The notes beneath the pieces are model-generated. The model had not been told where the DNA came from, ran no database searches, and saw only the letters and a program-made list of their open reading frames with translations. A DNA stretch of 64,000 bases from Unio delphinus (taxonomy: Eukaryota; Mollusca; Bivalvia; Unionida; Unionidae). Position 1 is the first letter of the stretch. The number at the start of each line of letters is the position of its first letter. The stretch spans positions 17,606,001-17,670,000 of the forward strand of contig JAQISU010000210.1 in the NCBI GenBank assembly GCA_029339505.1, read 5' to 3'. Shown here piece by piece: positions 1-10,956 of the stretch. The position numbers and the translations under genes were made by a program.

Positions 1-1589
1 AATTTTAATTAACTTACAATTATTGTAAGTAGAATATAAAACTTCTAAAGAATATAGTAGTATGAAAAGTTTGCACACATTTGAATGCACAAAATGAATT
101 TTGATTTCATGAACAGCTAACCACAATGTACGTAAAAGACCTTCATTAAAAAAACTCTTCATGTTGAGATAAAATTGTAAGCATTAGGTTATTCATTTTA
201 ATCTAACAATCAAATGCAAACAAACACTATAGTCACTATTTGATAGAAAGTTATTCTGCAGATTCAAGCTTTTCAAGGAACGTTATGCCAGGTTATACCA
301 GAACTCAGAACTGAGGAAAACTTTGATGGTAAATTTAGTTGTTTAAAGGAGGTTCACTGTTTTTGATGCACAAGGGAATACTTTCTTCTCCTGCCCCCTA
401 CCCAAATAAATAAATGGTTACTCGTTAAGTAGCCTGAACAACAACATAAGAAGTAGGTTATTTAGTGCTAAGGACACACCATGTTAGCCGACCTAGGTTG
501 GTCTTATCACCATGTTAGCCTACTTGGATTGGTCTGATAACCATGTTAGCCGACCTAGGTTGGTCTAATAGAAGGATTTAAAACAGCACATTTTAACAAA
601 TGAGCCACCACTGCACTTAAACAGTCCAGTGAATTTAACAATTCTCTCAGCATTCATTGTGCATTTTTCCGTTATTAGTTAGATATTATATCAAATAATC
701 AAATGTAGGACTATGAAAAAATGAATTTTTTTTATCTGGCACATTTTGATATTACTGTCTTTATTAAGTTTAAATTATAAAATTTCAAAAGTTCCTAAAG
801 TATTCCAATGAAAGACAGGACATTGTTTTAGTTCTAGTAACAAAATTGCAAGACCAAGCCAAAACACCTTATGCTTACTTATTTCAACCAACATAATTAT
901 AAGATCCAAGAAAAAAGAACATTGTGTGTTCAATTAAAGTAGAATTATTATTTGGTTACCTGAAAGAATTCATCATCTCCAATGTGCACCATGCTGCCTG
1001 TTGCAGTCCAATGCAAAATAAGTATTGACCATTTACACTAATCTATATTGTACTGGCCAGTTCAAAGACAGAAAAAGAGTTATGTGCTGTGAAAAGTTAA
1101 ATAACAGTCTCCAGTTTAAGGAAGAAAATTTTCAATATACATTGAATTAAAATTATGTCATATATGTTAGTTTACTAGTGCATGATTTCTAGGAAATAAT
1201 TTATAAAACTTGTCACTCAACTTCGAATATTGCTTGTTATGGATTATAATGTTCTTACCTGATTGTTTATATTGGTAGCATTCTTTAAATTGATTTCACA
1301 CAATCTTGTTTCCTAATATCGAATGTGGACTGAAGGATCAGAGGCACTTTTATAATAAAATTAAAAAAAAACACCAATACATAGAATGTGTGATACATTT
1401 CACATTATTGCTTCATCAGGCAGAGAGAGACATTAGACATATTTCATATGCAACACCTTCTGTGTTATTTTTACTGCATGTTCAATCATTAATGACATAT
1501 CAGTATATTTAGCCATTGATTGCGTATTATCAGTATGTTTAGTCACCGATGACATGGGTCTTGTCATAATATTGACCTTTATATTTCTT
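1..1589. other. Intergenic host DNA, no gene seen
   Basis: AT-rich single-copy-looking sequence. The longest open frames are short and show no recognisable domain. The only structure I see is the small tandem repeat at 479-572. Confidence 0.6.
479..572. repeat. Short tandem repeat, about 31 bp x 3
   Basis: Three neighbouring copies of a unit beginning CCATGTTAGCC and ending near TTGGTCT. Copies one and three are nearly identical, and the middle one has several substitutions. Confidence 0.8.
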
Positions 1590-2167
1590 TAGGGACATGA
1601 TCCTGATGCACCCATAACATGAGAGCGCATGAATCATGCCAGCCTCTGTGTTGCTCTCATAACGGTTTGTGGAAATGCCATGAGGGAAGTCCTCGGTAAC
1701 CAAGTTCCTTCTCCACACACAGACTAGCAGGCAATCCTGACCAATGAAAGCAAGCTGACCAGTATACAGGGAAGACCCCTATTTAACTCAGATCAAATGC
1801 AGCTGGTCTTCCCATACCCCAGGGGAAGACAACAGGAACAGTGGATCAGTTTGATCTTTCCCTACTTTATACTCTGATCAGAAATATCAGCACTGTTTCT
1901 GCTCCAGTAACAGGTTGGGGATATGATCCACAAGATCAGCCGAGGGACAACTCGCTAGGAGCGAGTGTGGTGCGAATTCGTTCCTATAGGAATCATATTA
2001 TTGGTCATTCCATGGATGAAAAGATTAGCCATCAGGACTCTGATGATTATTGGAACAAAATTGATGTTATGCTTGATGGCATTGAACTTAAACTTGGTAC
2101 ACAGGGATACAGGGCACAGTTAGAGAAACAAAAGACAAAGGTGATCTCTATCTATCAAGCCTGTTAG
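1590..2167 (+). pseudogene. DZIP3-like HEPN domain exon, broken
   Basis: From about 1630 the + strand reads as the N-terminal half of the HEPN-type domain found in DZIP3-like proteins, which are expanded in molluscs and cnidarians. The second half, in another frame from about 1841, has the typical run FDLSLLYTLIRN, then GWG, then YRNHIIGHS. An acceptor-like pyrimidine tract ending in AG precedes 1592. Lesions are a TAG in frame at 1725-1727, a TGA near 1620, and a frame change between about 1815 and 1841. I read it as a decayed exon or gene fragment. The family call rests on remembered sequence pattern, not a search. Confidence 0.55.
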
Positions 2168-2180
2168 CAACAAAAGAAGA

Positions 2181-2345
2181 TTATGAAAAGAAAGCCACTA
2201 GATTGAGAGGAAAGAATGACCTGATAGTATTCTGTTAAAGAAAGCTGCTGTATTTAGAGGAAAGAATGACTCCATAGTATTCTGTTAACGAAAGCTGCTG
2301 TATTTAGAGGAAAGAATGACTCCATAGTGTTTTGTTAAGGAAAAC
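2181..2345. repeat. Tandem repeat, about 58 bp x 3
   Basis: Three consecutive units share GAGGAAAGAATGAC and TATTCTGTTAA. They lie directly downstream of the HEPN fragment. Units two and three are almost identical, suggesting recent expansion. Confidence 0.8.
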
Positions 2346-3432
2346 CACTATACTGAGTGACACAACATGGATCTTCCGATGTCACTTGCTTACCAGCATA
2401 ATTACACCTGTAACAATTACATTTAGGTGTACATTATAATAACTAATGACAGATGACACCTTGATTGTTTTCAAGAAGCTTTACAACTCAAAATGTTTTG
2501 GATAGCCTTAAGTGTGGAACTGGTGCAAATCAATATATATATATATATATATATATATGCTGACCTGAATTTTACAGGTATAATCAACCTTCAAAAGACA
2601 GTTGAATTAATATTTTCACCTGCTGAGTTACTTCTCTGTACATATTTATATTCTCATAATCACTTATGAGACAAGACTTCGACTTATATTTTAATTAATG
2701 ATTATTTAGGTAGTCACGCTGCACATAGTCCAGCTACAGTTATGGTGTTTTCAACTTGAAATTGTTTTTAAATATTGTATCTCTACAGTGATGCATTTAT
2801 TTATACTTGAAATTGTTGTTGTACTGAATATGGCTTAGTAATTTCCTTGATTAAACTGTTAATTTCTCCATGACGTATGTGAACCAATTTACATGAAGTT
2901 AGAGCATTGTATTTGTGCTACCTCTAGAATCCAACCTTCCCATCGACTTAAAAAGTCTGTTTATGCATTTTTTTTACTAAGGGAAGTAACTCTTAACTAT
3001 TATTTCCCCTTAGCGCACTGAAAACTGTATACTGGCTATCTTCAGTTTAAACTTTTTCTGCAAACATTCAAGAGGCCTCTAACTTATTCAATGGTCTTTA
3101 TGTTGGAAAGTTAAAGAATCATGCTATGTAGAATATTTTGGTGAAATTTATATTTTTTTGCGTTAAATTTTTATTTTTTTTGACAATTTACATCAGTAAT
3201 CTGTATACTATACTATTTAGTAATGTGATTCAGCTATTGTTCAAAACATACACTTAGTCATACGTATTTCTTTTTACAAATATATTAAATGTAGAACAAA
3301 AAGGCATGAGGACTAAATGCTATTATCCCGAACCTTTAACATATGAATGGAAGAGATATGATCTAGTATTCGACATAAACTGCTTAAGTACAAGAAAATA
3401 GGTTTGAAACATACAGCCATGCAGAGACTATA

Positions 3433-3517
<85 letters not shown>

Positions 3518-6239
3518 ATGGTTTAGGTAACATTTTGTTCTCTGCACTGGCCAAGTGAGCTTGCCAAACATCCAGCTGTGTTCTTATTGTCATAAAACAG
3601 GGATGACCACACACATTACACTACGTCCGTGCACATAACTAAGGTTATGGGTCACCCATCCGTTCAATTTTTAACAGAAGTTCCAGGAAAATCATAGTGA
3701 CCCCAAAGCTTGAAAACAACTGGGGTCGCTAATTTCTTTGCCATATCTGGAGAACTTCTGCTTGATGTTGATACATGCATCAAGTTCATCAGGCTCTTTG
3801 CAGAAAAAGTTACAATTTCTCCATTGTGGAAAGTAACACATAATCGTGATAGTTATTTATTTTTAAAGTAATTCAATTGTCATATAAGACATGGTTTCTG
3901 ATAACTTGGATTTGACGTTAAGAGTTTGTGTGCTACATGCTCTGAATGTTTGCCACAGCTACATAGAGATTCATTCCCATGGTTCGTTGTTTTAATGACA
4001 ACACTACTTTTCATCACTGAGAACAGGATACTATCTACTGACAACCATACAATAATTGTATGACCCCTCTCGTAGTTCATTTATTTGACAGATGCAAGGA
4101 TTTGATATATGCTCTCCAAAGAGCATGAAATGCATCTGGTCTGGATACCAAAGGCTCTTTTTCCCAATAAAGTAATAGAAAAAGGACATAACTCCACAAG
4201 CCTTGTCATCCTGACTAAAGGGAGACATCCAATCATGAAGCTCTCAACATACTTCGATTTCTCACAGTAATAGGTACATTTATTTGAAGTTATTTCTATT
4301 GAGTCACGCCTTTCAACTCATTGTCTCATTAAATAGATAGTGAAATCAGTCAATTGGCATTCCCAGTCCCGTTTTTTTTCCACTTCATGTCTGTATGACT
4401 TTGGATAACAATACATGGGGTTGAATCTAGATACTCCAGACACAGCAAAAAACTTTCCTCTGTAATCAAGTGTTAGATTCAACAGGTTAGTTCCTTGCAC
4501 ATATATTTACACAGGTGGAAAAAAAACAAATTCATTTGACTCTACAGGGTTCTTTCAGATATTTGAATGTGGAAGGATGTGTTTTAAAACCCCGGCCGAG
4601 TCATGCCAAGGATTTATACAAATGGTAATAACAACTGCCACGGTGCTAGACGTCACTATAAATGTCCGCAATGCAGACACTGTAACGATATATTGAAAAT
4701 CATATAAAGCTGCATATAAAACAAATCACTCACACACAAATCATACTGCAGTGCAAGAATTACTTTTGTCTTTACAAGGTATTTCCAAAGAGAGTAAAGT
4801 CTATGGGAGGGCTGTATTCTGGAGGCAGTAATAGTAATACATTTACATTAACATGGTGTGTTTTGAGGGAAGTTTAATTTACTATAAAATTTCCTACATA
4901 TCCACATGTACATTCTATTTGTTTTAGCAGACTTGAATAAAAGACTTCGGTTTATTTGCATTTTTGGAGTTGTCCTCATCTTTCCACACAATGTGATCAT
5001 CCTGTCTCAATGCTCAAGTTAAAAGTGGTGATATCTAATACATGAAGTGTTAACTAGCAAGGTAATGGGATGTAATTGGTAAGAGTTGCTTCCCTTTGCA
5101 TGTACCAATAAAGAAATTTGAAACCTATGGGAAGGCTGTATTCTGGAGGTAGTAAACGTAATTCCCTAATGTTTATGTGATTGGGTTAGTAGTTTCAGTT
5201 AAAGATAATTCACTGTTAAAGTTCCTATTCTCCACACCAGAATAACCCCTTATGTGTGTTTTTTGTGTTATCAGATTTGTATAACATACTTAGGTTATTT
5301 CAAAAATCATCTTGCCATCCTTTAGTTTCAGAAGAGTATGCAGTTGTGCTGCGAAAGCAGGTGTCTTTTCATGTATTATGCCTCCTATATTTCATCCCGT
5401 TTCTTTTCTGCTGGCTCTTTCCTGTTCATTTGCATACAGCTGATCTCATGTCGTGAACTACTAAAGTCCTTGTCAGGTGCTTCTCAGTTTTCCACATTTT
5501 TGTGTCCAAAAATCATTTGTCTCACTTGCACTCTTCAGTGAAACACAGATATGGTCAACCTTGTGATCTTTTTATGTTTACCTGCTTCTTTTGCTTACTG
5601 CAATACACTGCCGAAGTGACCTTTCCAATGCAGGAGTTGACGTTTGCTTCAAAAAAGTGGTTTAAGGTAAATGAATTTGCCCACAGCTTCAAGTTTGTGG
5701 TTGCTGATGTCGATGGAGGGTGACTCTTAAACATCTTGACAAATCACTGGCAAGTTTTATTTGAAGTTGTTGGCAATTTTGATGTCTGACAAGTGTTTGA
5801 AACTAAGTCAATAAGGTGTAGCTTGTCACTGTCAAAACATCAGGAAAGAGTACATGATAGATGAGAAATGTGTGGATATTGGTTTTGCTTTGAGATGTTT
5901 GAGATTGCAGTGTTTTCCCTCTAACCTTCTGAGAAAGTCGATTACATTGGTCGGTGAGCCAAAGGCATGTTTTAGCAGGAGAGAAAAGAATACCCAGAAC
6001 AATGTAGGGATAAGAACACATCTACATATTTCAAAAGCGAAACTCTTTAAATATGAAAATGTTATCAAAATGGTGATTGTAATAAAGAATGTGCGACTTT
6101 GGGTCGTAGAATGTTATTGAAATGGATGTACATTTGTACAGACATACATAGATAATTATTCCAGGTGTACACGGCCACTTCTTCCGCCATAAATTCAGTA
6201 AAGGTATAAATTGCTTTAATAAATCTTGTTACTGAAAAT
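2346..6239. other. Intergenic host DNA without recognisable genes
   Basis: About 3.9 kb with scattered short open frames and no domain I can name. It includes a short (AT)n tract at 2532-2558 and a long one at 3431-3514. Open frames around 5250-5720 and 5800-6120 are short, lie in competing frames, and have no supporting homology pattern. Confidence 0.5.
3431..3514. repeat. (GT)n/(TA)n microsatellite
   Basis: A short GT tract passes into about 35 TA dinucleotides. Open frames reading Tyr-Ile repeats across it are artefacts. Confidence 0.95.
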
Positions 6240-7065
6240 GATTGCGCTTCCGACACTGCAATGACAGTGTTTATAATGGCATTGTATCTGTTTGTTTTTA
6301 GCGCTAAAACTCTGGATTTTTGTTTTCACCGTACGGACGAACGGAAAGGCTGATGTTTATGCGATTTTCACTGCCAAGGTGTCTCTTTGTGAGCGACCTG
6401 CTGATGTATCCCATATAACCATAGGCTTAGGAACCTATGAGGAAACTCAAGTCATTCCACTTTAGCTCACTAGCGACATGGACATTAACATTCATTCTTT
6501 TCATCGCATGGACGAACGGAGAGGTCGGTTTTAATGGGGTTTTCACTGCTAGATTCTTCTTATGGACCATCTGCCGCCGATGTATGGCATGTAACCATAA
6601 GGTTATTGGTCTACTAGAAAACGCAAATAAATCCCATGTCGCGCACTTCCGACATGGACAATAACATATTCAATTTCGTCATCGCACCGACGAACGAACA
6701 CGACGAATTCAACACACATAACACCTGTAGACGTGGCTTGTCGAGACCTATCTGTCGGAATGTCGCACTTAAATGTGAATGCAATAGTTGGTAAGAAACA
6801 TCCATTTAAGCAATTTCACGTTTGTATGACCCAGCTCGTACTTAAGTGATATTCTGGAGCGCACGGACGAACGAGCAGTCAAATACAATACAATTGACAC
6901 TGCCCGACGCGTCTCATTAATCCCGATCGTTTGGTATATGACACTTGAAAATTGGCCCAGCAGTCCGGGAGGATATAATTATAAAGCACATTTTCAGTTT
7001 ATCATTGGAGTGGGTTGAGACAAATGGTTTTCGTAAGAATACAGACGAACGGACAAGACCAACGA
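6240..7065. repeat. Degenerate satellite-like array, about 177-bp period
   Basis: The octamer GACGAACG recurs at 6336, 6511, 6689, 6866 and 7044, i.e. at steps of 175, 178, 177 and 178 bp. Other landmarks keep the same spacing: GACATGGACA near 6475 and 6653, ATGTAT..CATAACCATA near 6402 and 6580, and TTTTCACTGC near 6363 and 6539. The units are strongly diverged from each other. I see no protein in them. Confidence 0.75.
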
Positions 7066-7394
7066 CCAAAACAGTAATATCACAAGCGTTTCTTCAAGCC
7101 AACACAATAATCATAATCTCTATTGAATTTAAATGCTTTATAATTAGTATATTTTTTTCTAAAGCCTCTGCTATATCCCACAATAAATCTTAAGGATACT
7201 GGTTTTTTTCCCATTTAGATCACGTTACCATGTTGCAATGTGTTACAGTCAAGGTAATAAATTCAGCTGTGACTTTAAAAGTATAATTAATTCACCATGG
7301 TGCATTACAACATTGTTTGTTATCATTTAGACAAGCAAGGCAATTGTATATTATCAGAAGCCGATATTGTTCTGACAAACACTGTGTTGATGTA

Positions 7395-9555
7395 AAGTCA
7401 CTATGCAATATTGAAAGTTGCGTTCTATCTCACCTATATTATTTATAAAAAGCATATTTAATATCATTAATCACCGGAGATGAAATTCAGTTCAAACTAT
7501 CAATATATATCCAACTGTTTGCTTTACCGTCTTTGGTGGTTGTGTTTAAGATTAGATTTACCATGATATGTACGTGATGGATTCTGACCGCGTTGATGAA
7601 ATTGCGGAATTTACCATCTGTATGTTGGGCCATATACAAGAGGCTGCAATCATCGATAAAAATTTATTTGCACTTTATTTATTTCTGGATGGGCAATGTT
7701 ACATTCACCACTTTATCCACTCCGTTTGATTTCGCGCTGATAATATTAAAAACAATGACTCGTACATACATAGACAAATCTCGATTGTTATTCACCAAGG
7801 ACGCGCTTTCAAACATCAATAAGGCCCCAGAGCACAACAATGCCTTAAACGTAACTTATCGGGGCGAATATCTTCATTAACTATAAGATAATTGTACCAG
7901 TACAAAATAATAATTGACTATAATGCTTTGCTTGGACGCGATGGGTCTGGTGAGTCTGGACTGAGTTTGCCTATCGAGCAATGATACCGTGGGGCCAAAT
8001 TATTAATATAACTGTTATAGTCTCACCAGGCTACAAGTGCAAAATGTTAACCGAAGTGGAACAACAAATGCGCGATGATATCACCAAGAGTGTATTCGGC
8101 TGTAGATGTTATTTGTTTGAGGAATTGTCGACGAGATCGTTGTTTACCATGAAGTTGCTTAAATGGTATACACAACAACAATCGTAGGTACGTCAGTTGG
8201 GATTGTTGTTGGAGATGTTACAATATCAACCGATGTCGTGGGCGGTGCTAGTTAATCTAGTTACAATTGCGTTCTCGAATACAAACATATTCAGAAGTTC
8301 TCGCGGCTGACCAAAGCAGTTCCAGTACAATTAGTAAATTATGTTGCAATCAAAGATTAAACGATTAGCATGACTACTAATGCTAAAACTTTAGTTTAAC
8401 TCATAATCAGTCAAAACATACATTAATGTTATCTGAAAAATTAAAATTTGAATAGTAAATTAATCTCATGCCACACTAACTTTAACTGATTAAGCATATT
8501 TCACAAAAGGAAGGTAACCTTCTGCATAATTTACATTTTAAAGACTTTAGGTTATCGTAAACATTATTTCAACTACGTTCATCCTAAAAACACTTTATTA
8601 TTTACTATTTCACTTTAAGCTACGGTAATTAATATTATTTTTGTACTGTTTCAGAGTATACGTATTCAGTTTAAGCTACGGTAATTAATGTTGTTTTACT
8701 GTTTCAGAGTATACGTACTCAATTTAATTTAAATCAATACTATCGGATCGATTTAATATTTCAAACTGAAGATATATTGTTTAAGTTGCAATAATGCGAT
8801 CTGATTAAACTGCTGTGTCAATGTATACATTTAATGTGAAATCGAATATCATTCAATTTGGAAATGAAATATAATTTTAAAAATATACAGAAATAAAAAG
8901 TAAAAACTGTTTGAATATTAAATTATTATTTATTTTGTATTTATTCAACCATATACGGTTTGTTCTTTATCTACATCACGTCTCTGACAAGTATTATTGC
9001 GCTATCTTTATCTGCCTGGTGTTTGTACCTTATCCAGCATTGTACCTGTCGACTCGACATAAATAGTGTTGCCTGAATGATAACCAAGACAACGGTCGTA
9101 CCAAGTCCACTGAGAACATGAACTTAACTCACGTGATATGGGCTTTCACGTGTACGTTACGTGCGTTGATGTAGTATACTATATACAGGATGTGACCTTC
9201 AGTTTGTTTATTCTTAAACGACGCGTGTACCCGTATTTGCTTGTCTGATCGTGTGAATTTGATTTTATCTATATTTACATCATAGTGTATTTTACAAAGA
9301 ACCAAAACGAGGACGACATTATATATTTTACAAGGTGTTATATAAACATCCAATAATTATAGAATTGTTCTAAAGCTAAAGTTTGGAAGTTTGAGTTCAT
9401 TCTAATGGCTATATTCGAACAACCTTTTTTCAGACTTTGTTGAACTTTCCAATACAAATCAAGTCGCATTATTTTAATCAGTTAAACAGAATTTTTCAAG
9501 TAAGTAGCAATCTTACACCTTATATCAGTTCGTAAAGTGCTAAGTCTAATGCTTG
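7395..9555. repeat. Duplicated host segment X, left part
   Basis: This flank of element 1 matches 43781-45255 at about 80-90 percent by eye, including the stretches at 7537/43933 and 9210/44940. The paralog lacks about 890 bp present here (roughly 7993-8880). The segment continues on the other side of the element at 26115. It also holds a direct repeat of about 56 bp (8615-8715, CTACGGTAATTAAT). No gene recognised. Confidence 0.8.
9551..9555. repeat. Target site duplication of element 1, left copy
   Basis: GCTTG directly precedes the terminal AGCAG. The same five bases follow the terminal CT at 26115-26119, and a single copy occurs at the empty paralogous site 45251-45255. Six bases (TGCTTG) is possible if the element tip is shifted by one base. 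Confidence 0.75.
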
Positions 9556-9798
9556 AGCAGGGGACCGAACCTCACAACTTTTTTCGAAAAAATTGATTGA
9601 AGCCTCAAAACGGAAAATAGAGCCTTCCTGAGAATCTCATATTTTAACCACAAAAAAAATAAGTCTCCATTTGGCAAACGGAGACTTTGCTATGTTTCAA
9701 TACTCCGGGTCGCAACGATGTGTCATCGCCCCCCTCCCCTGCTGCTATGGGTTAACAAAATATTTGATCAAGTCCGATACGATATCGTGTCCGAGGAT
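9556..9798. repeat. Left terminal inverted repeat of element 1
   Basis: Pairs with the reverse complement of 25816-26114. Shared stretches include CCTCACAACTTTTTTCGA, AAGCCTCAAAACGGAAAATA and the last codons of the ATPase gene (ATTTGATCAAGTCCGATACG). It contains a 27-nt near-perfect palindrome at 9661-9687. An inward-facing copy of the terminal motif lies at 9731-9747 (CCCCTCCCCTGCTGCT), so the tip could fold back on itself. Relative to the right end it lacks about 43 bp. Confidence 0.88.
9661..9687. other. Palindrome inside the terminal repeat
   Basis: AAGTCTCC and GGAGACTT flank TTTG/CAAA with one mismatched pair and a one-base loop. The matching palindrome on the right end is at 25970-25996. 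Element 2 keeps only the right half-arm near 49916, so it may be decayed there. Confidence 0.7.
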
Positions 9799-10423
9799 CA
9801 TGTAAATTTATTGTTATAAATCCGTGTGGGGTCGACTGAGCATGACTAAAGAAATTTCGAAATTGATTGAAGTTCCTATCGGAACACCATGTCTGACAAA
9901 TATTTCGTAACGTATGTGTATCAACGCCGTTAAACACGGCAAGAATATTACAGTTATCTCTGATCTCTTTTGGAATCTGAGTGTAGCGTTGAGTGACATA
10001 TATCACGTCGGTGTTTTTATGCCTGCCTAGGGAAAATATTCTAGTTAGGGTTTTTTGATTGTCTAACATCACATCGTCGTATACGACTAAATTGTTAATG
10101 CTCCCATCAAGGTCGTCCACGGATGGTGCCTCGTCAATATCAGTTATAAAATCAACGACGTTCTCACCTTTAATTTCTGATGCATTCTCGTTAAAATCCT
10201 TTAACACTTCATAGCATCGTTGATCATCTACGCTAGGGGTAATTAAATACAACTTATCCCACTTCATCCATCTCATTATTAAATTGAGCAACAATTGCGT
10301 CTTGCCGGATCCAGATGGCCCGATTATAATTGCGTGGATAGAGTTTGGTAGCACTGCATGATGCTTAACTGGTTCTCTTGTTTTAGTCGCTGAAAAATCA
10401 ATTATATTCATATCTCTATACAT
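9752..10423 (-). CDS. Packaging ATPase (FtsK/A32-type), element 1
   Basis: 223 residues. Walker A GPSGSGKT lies at residues 35-42, a hydrophobic strand and VVYDD Walker B at 113-117, and a sensor-like strand VIYVTQRY at about 140-147. In Polintons and related viruses this enzyme pumps DNA into the capsid. The frame is fully open although most neighbours are broken. The last codons lie within the terminal inverted repeat. The start is only 5 bp from the divergent zinc-ribbon gene; a second Met at residue 5 is an alternative start. Residues are about 85-90 percent identical to the element 2 copy by eye. Confidence 0.93.
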   Translation of the reverse strand: MYRDMNIIDFSATKTREPVKHHAVLPNSIHAIIIGPSGSGKTQLLLNLIMRWMKWDKLYLITPSVDDQRCYEVLKDFNENASEIKGENVVDFITDIDEAPSVDDLDGSINNLVVYDDVMLDNQKTLTRIFSLGRHKNTDVIYVTQRYTQIPKEIRDNCNILAVFNGVDTHTLRNICQTWCSDRNFNQFRNFFSHAQSTPHGFITINLHDPRTRYRIGLDQIFC

Positions 10424-10428
10424 AAATT

Positions 10429-10620
10429 ATGGATCTATATTGTGTGAAGTGTAAAACGCGTACTGGCACAAATGATGTGACGACGATTACAACTAGCAAT
10501 AACAGATCAGCACTTACTGGTAGATGTGCAACATGTGATATAAAAAAGTTTAGATTTTTTTCTATGAAATCCGGAGATGTTTTTAAAAAAAACGAGGAGG
10601 TGATATCGCAGCCAAGTTAG
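10429..10620 (+). CDS. DUF5679-like zinc-ribbon protein, N-terminal half of a zinc-ribbon/PLA2 product
   Basis: 63 residues beginning MDLYCVKCKTRTG. Two CxxC pairs (YCVKC near residue 5, CATC near 33) form a zinc ribbon of the kind called DUF5679 in Polintons, adintoviruses and adomaviruses. In those relatives I recall this domain leading straight into a phospholipase A2-like domain in one frame. Here the phospholipase lies in the -1 frame and has no start codon of its own. The switch point carries A_AAA_AAC at about 10586-10593, a classic -1 ribosomal slippery heptamer. The divergent ATPase start is 5 bp upstream. Confidence 0.8.
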   Translation: MDLYCVKCKTRTGTNDVTTITTSNNRSALTGRCATCDIKKFRFFSMKSGDVFKKNEEVISQPS

Positions 10621-10952
10621 TAAAACTCCCTGGAACGCCGTGGGCAAAGTATCCAGGAGAAAAGCATCTTCCAGGATATAGCTACTGTGGCCCCGGAACA
10701 CGATTAGATATCAGACTTGATGCTCAAAATCAGCCCCGACCCGGTGAGTATCCGATACACGCTATTGATAAGGCGTGTCATGCTCATGATGTCGCATATA
10801 AAAGCAGCAATTTGCAACACAGGCATCTCGCGGATGTGAAATTAATTCGTGCGTTAAATGCTATACCTGATAAATCCTTCAAAGAAAAGTTGGCTTCGTG
10901 GTTGGTAAAATCGGCGATGAAAGGCAAATTGATGATGGGCGCTGGTAATTAA
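10587..10952 (+). CDS. Phospholipase A2-like domain, -1 frame relative to the zinc ribbon, element 1
   Basis: The open stretch has no ATG before its active site. It holds a calcium-loop motif YCGPGT (from 10683), then DKACHAHD with the catalytic His-Asp pair at 10785-10790, and an Ala/Lys-rich tail ending at TAA 10950-10952. The arrangement matches the parvovirus-VP1-like phospholipase domain of Polintons and related viruses, which is thought to breach endosomal membranes during entry. Expression most likely needs -1 frameshifting from the zinc-ribbon frame. The alternative is an old frameshift mutation shared by both elements. Confidence 0.75.
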   Translation, partial: KKRGGDIAAKLVKLPGTPWAKYPGEKHLPGYSYCGPGTRLDIRLDAQNQPRPGEYPIHAIDKACHAHDVAYKSSNLQHRHLADVKLIRALNAIPDKSFKEKLASWLVKSAMKGKLMMGAGN

Positions 10953-10956
10953 TAAT

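Noticed and set aside
1306..1512. 68-codon open frame at the left end
   Set aside because: No start support, no domain and a low-complexity Lys run.
7593..7880. 95-codon open frame in segment X
   Set aside because: The paralogous sequence at 43970-44470 is full of indels and does not keep the frame.
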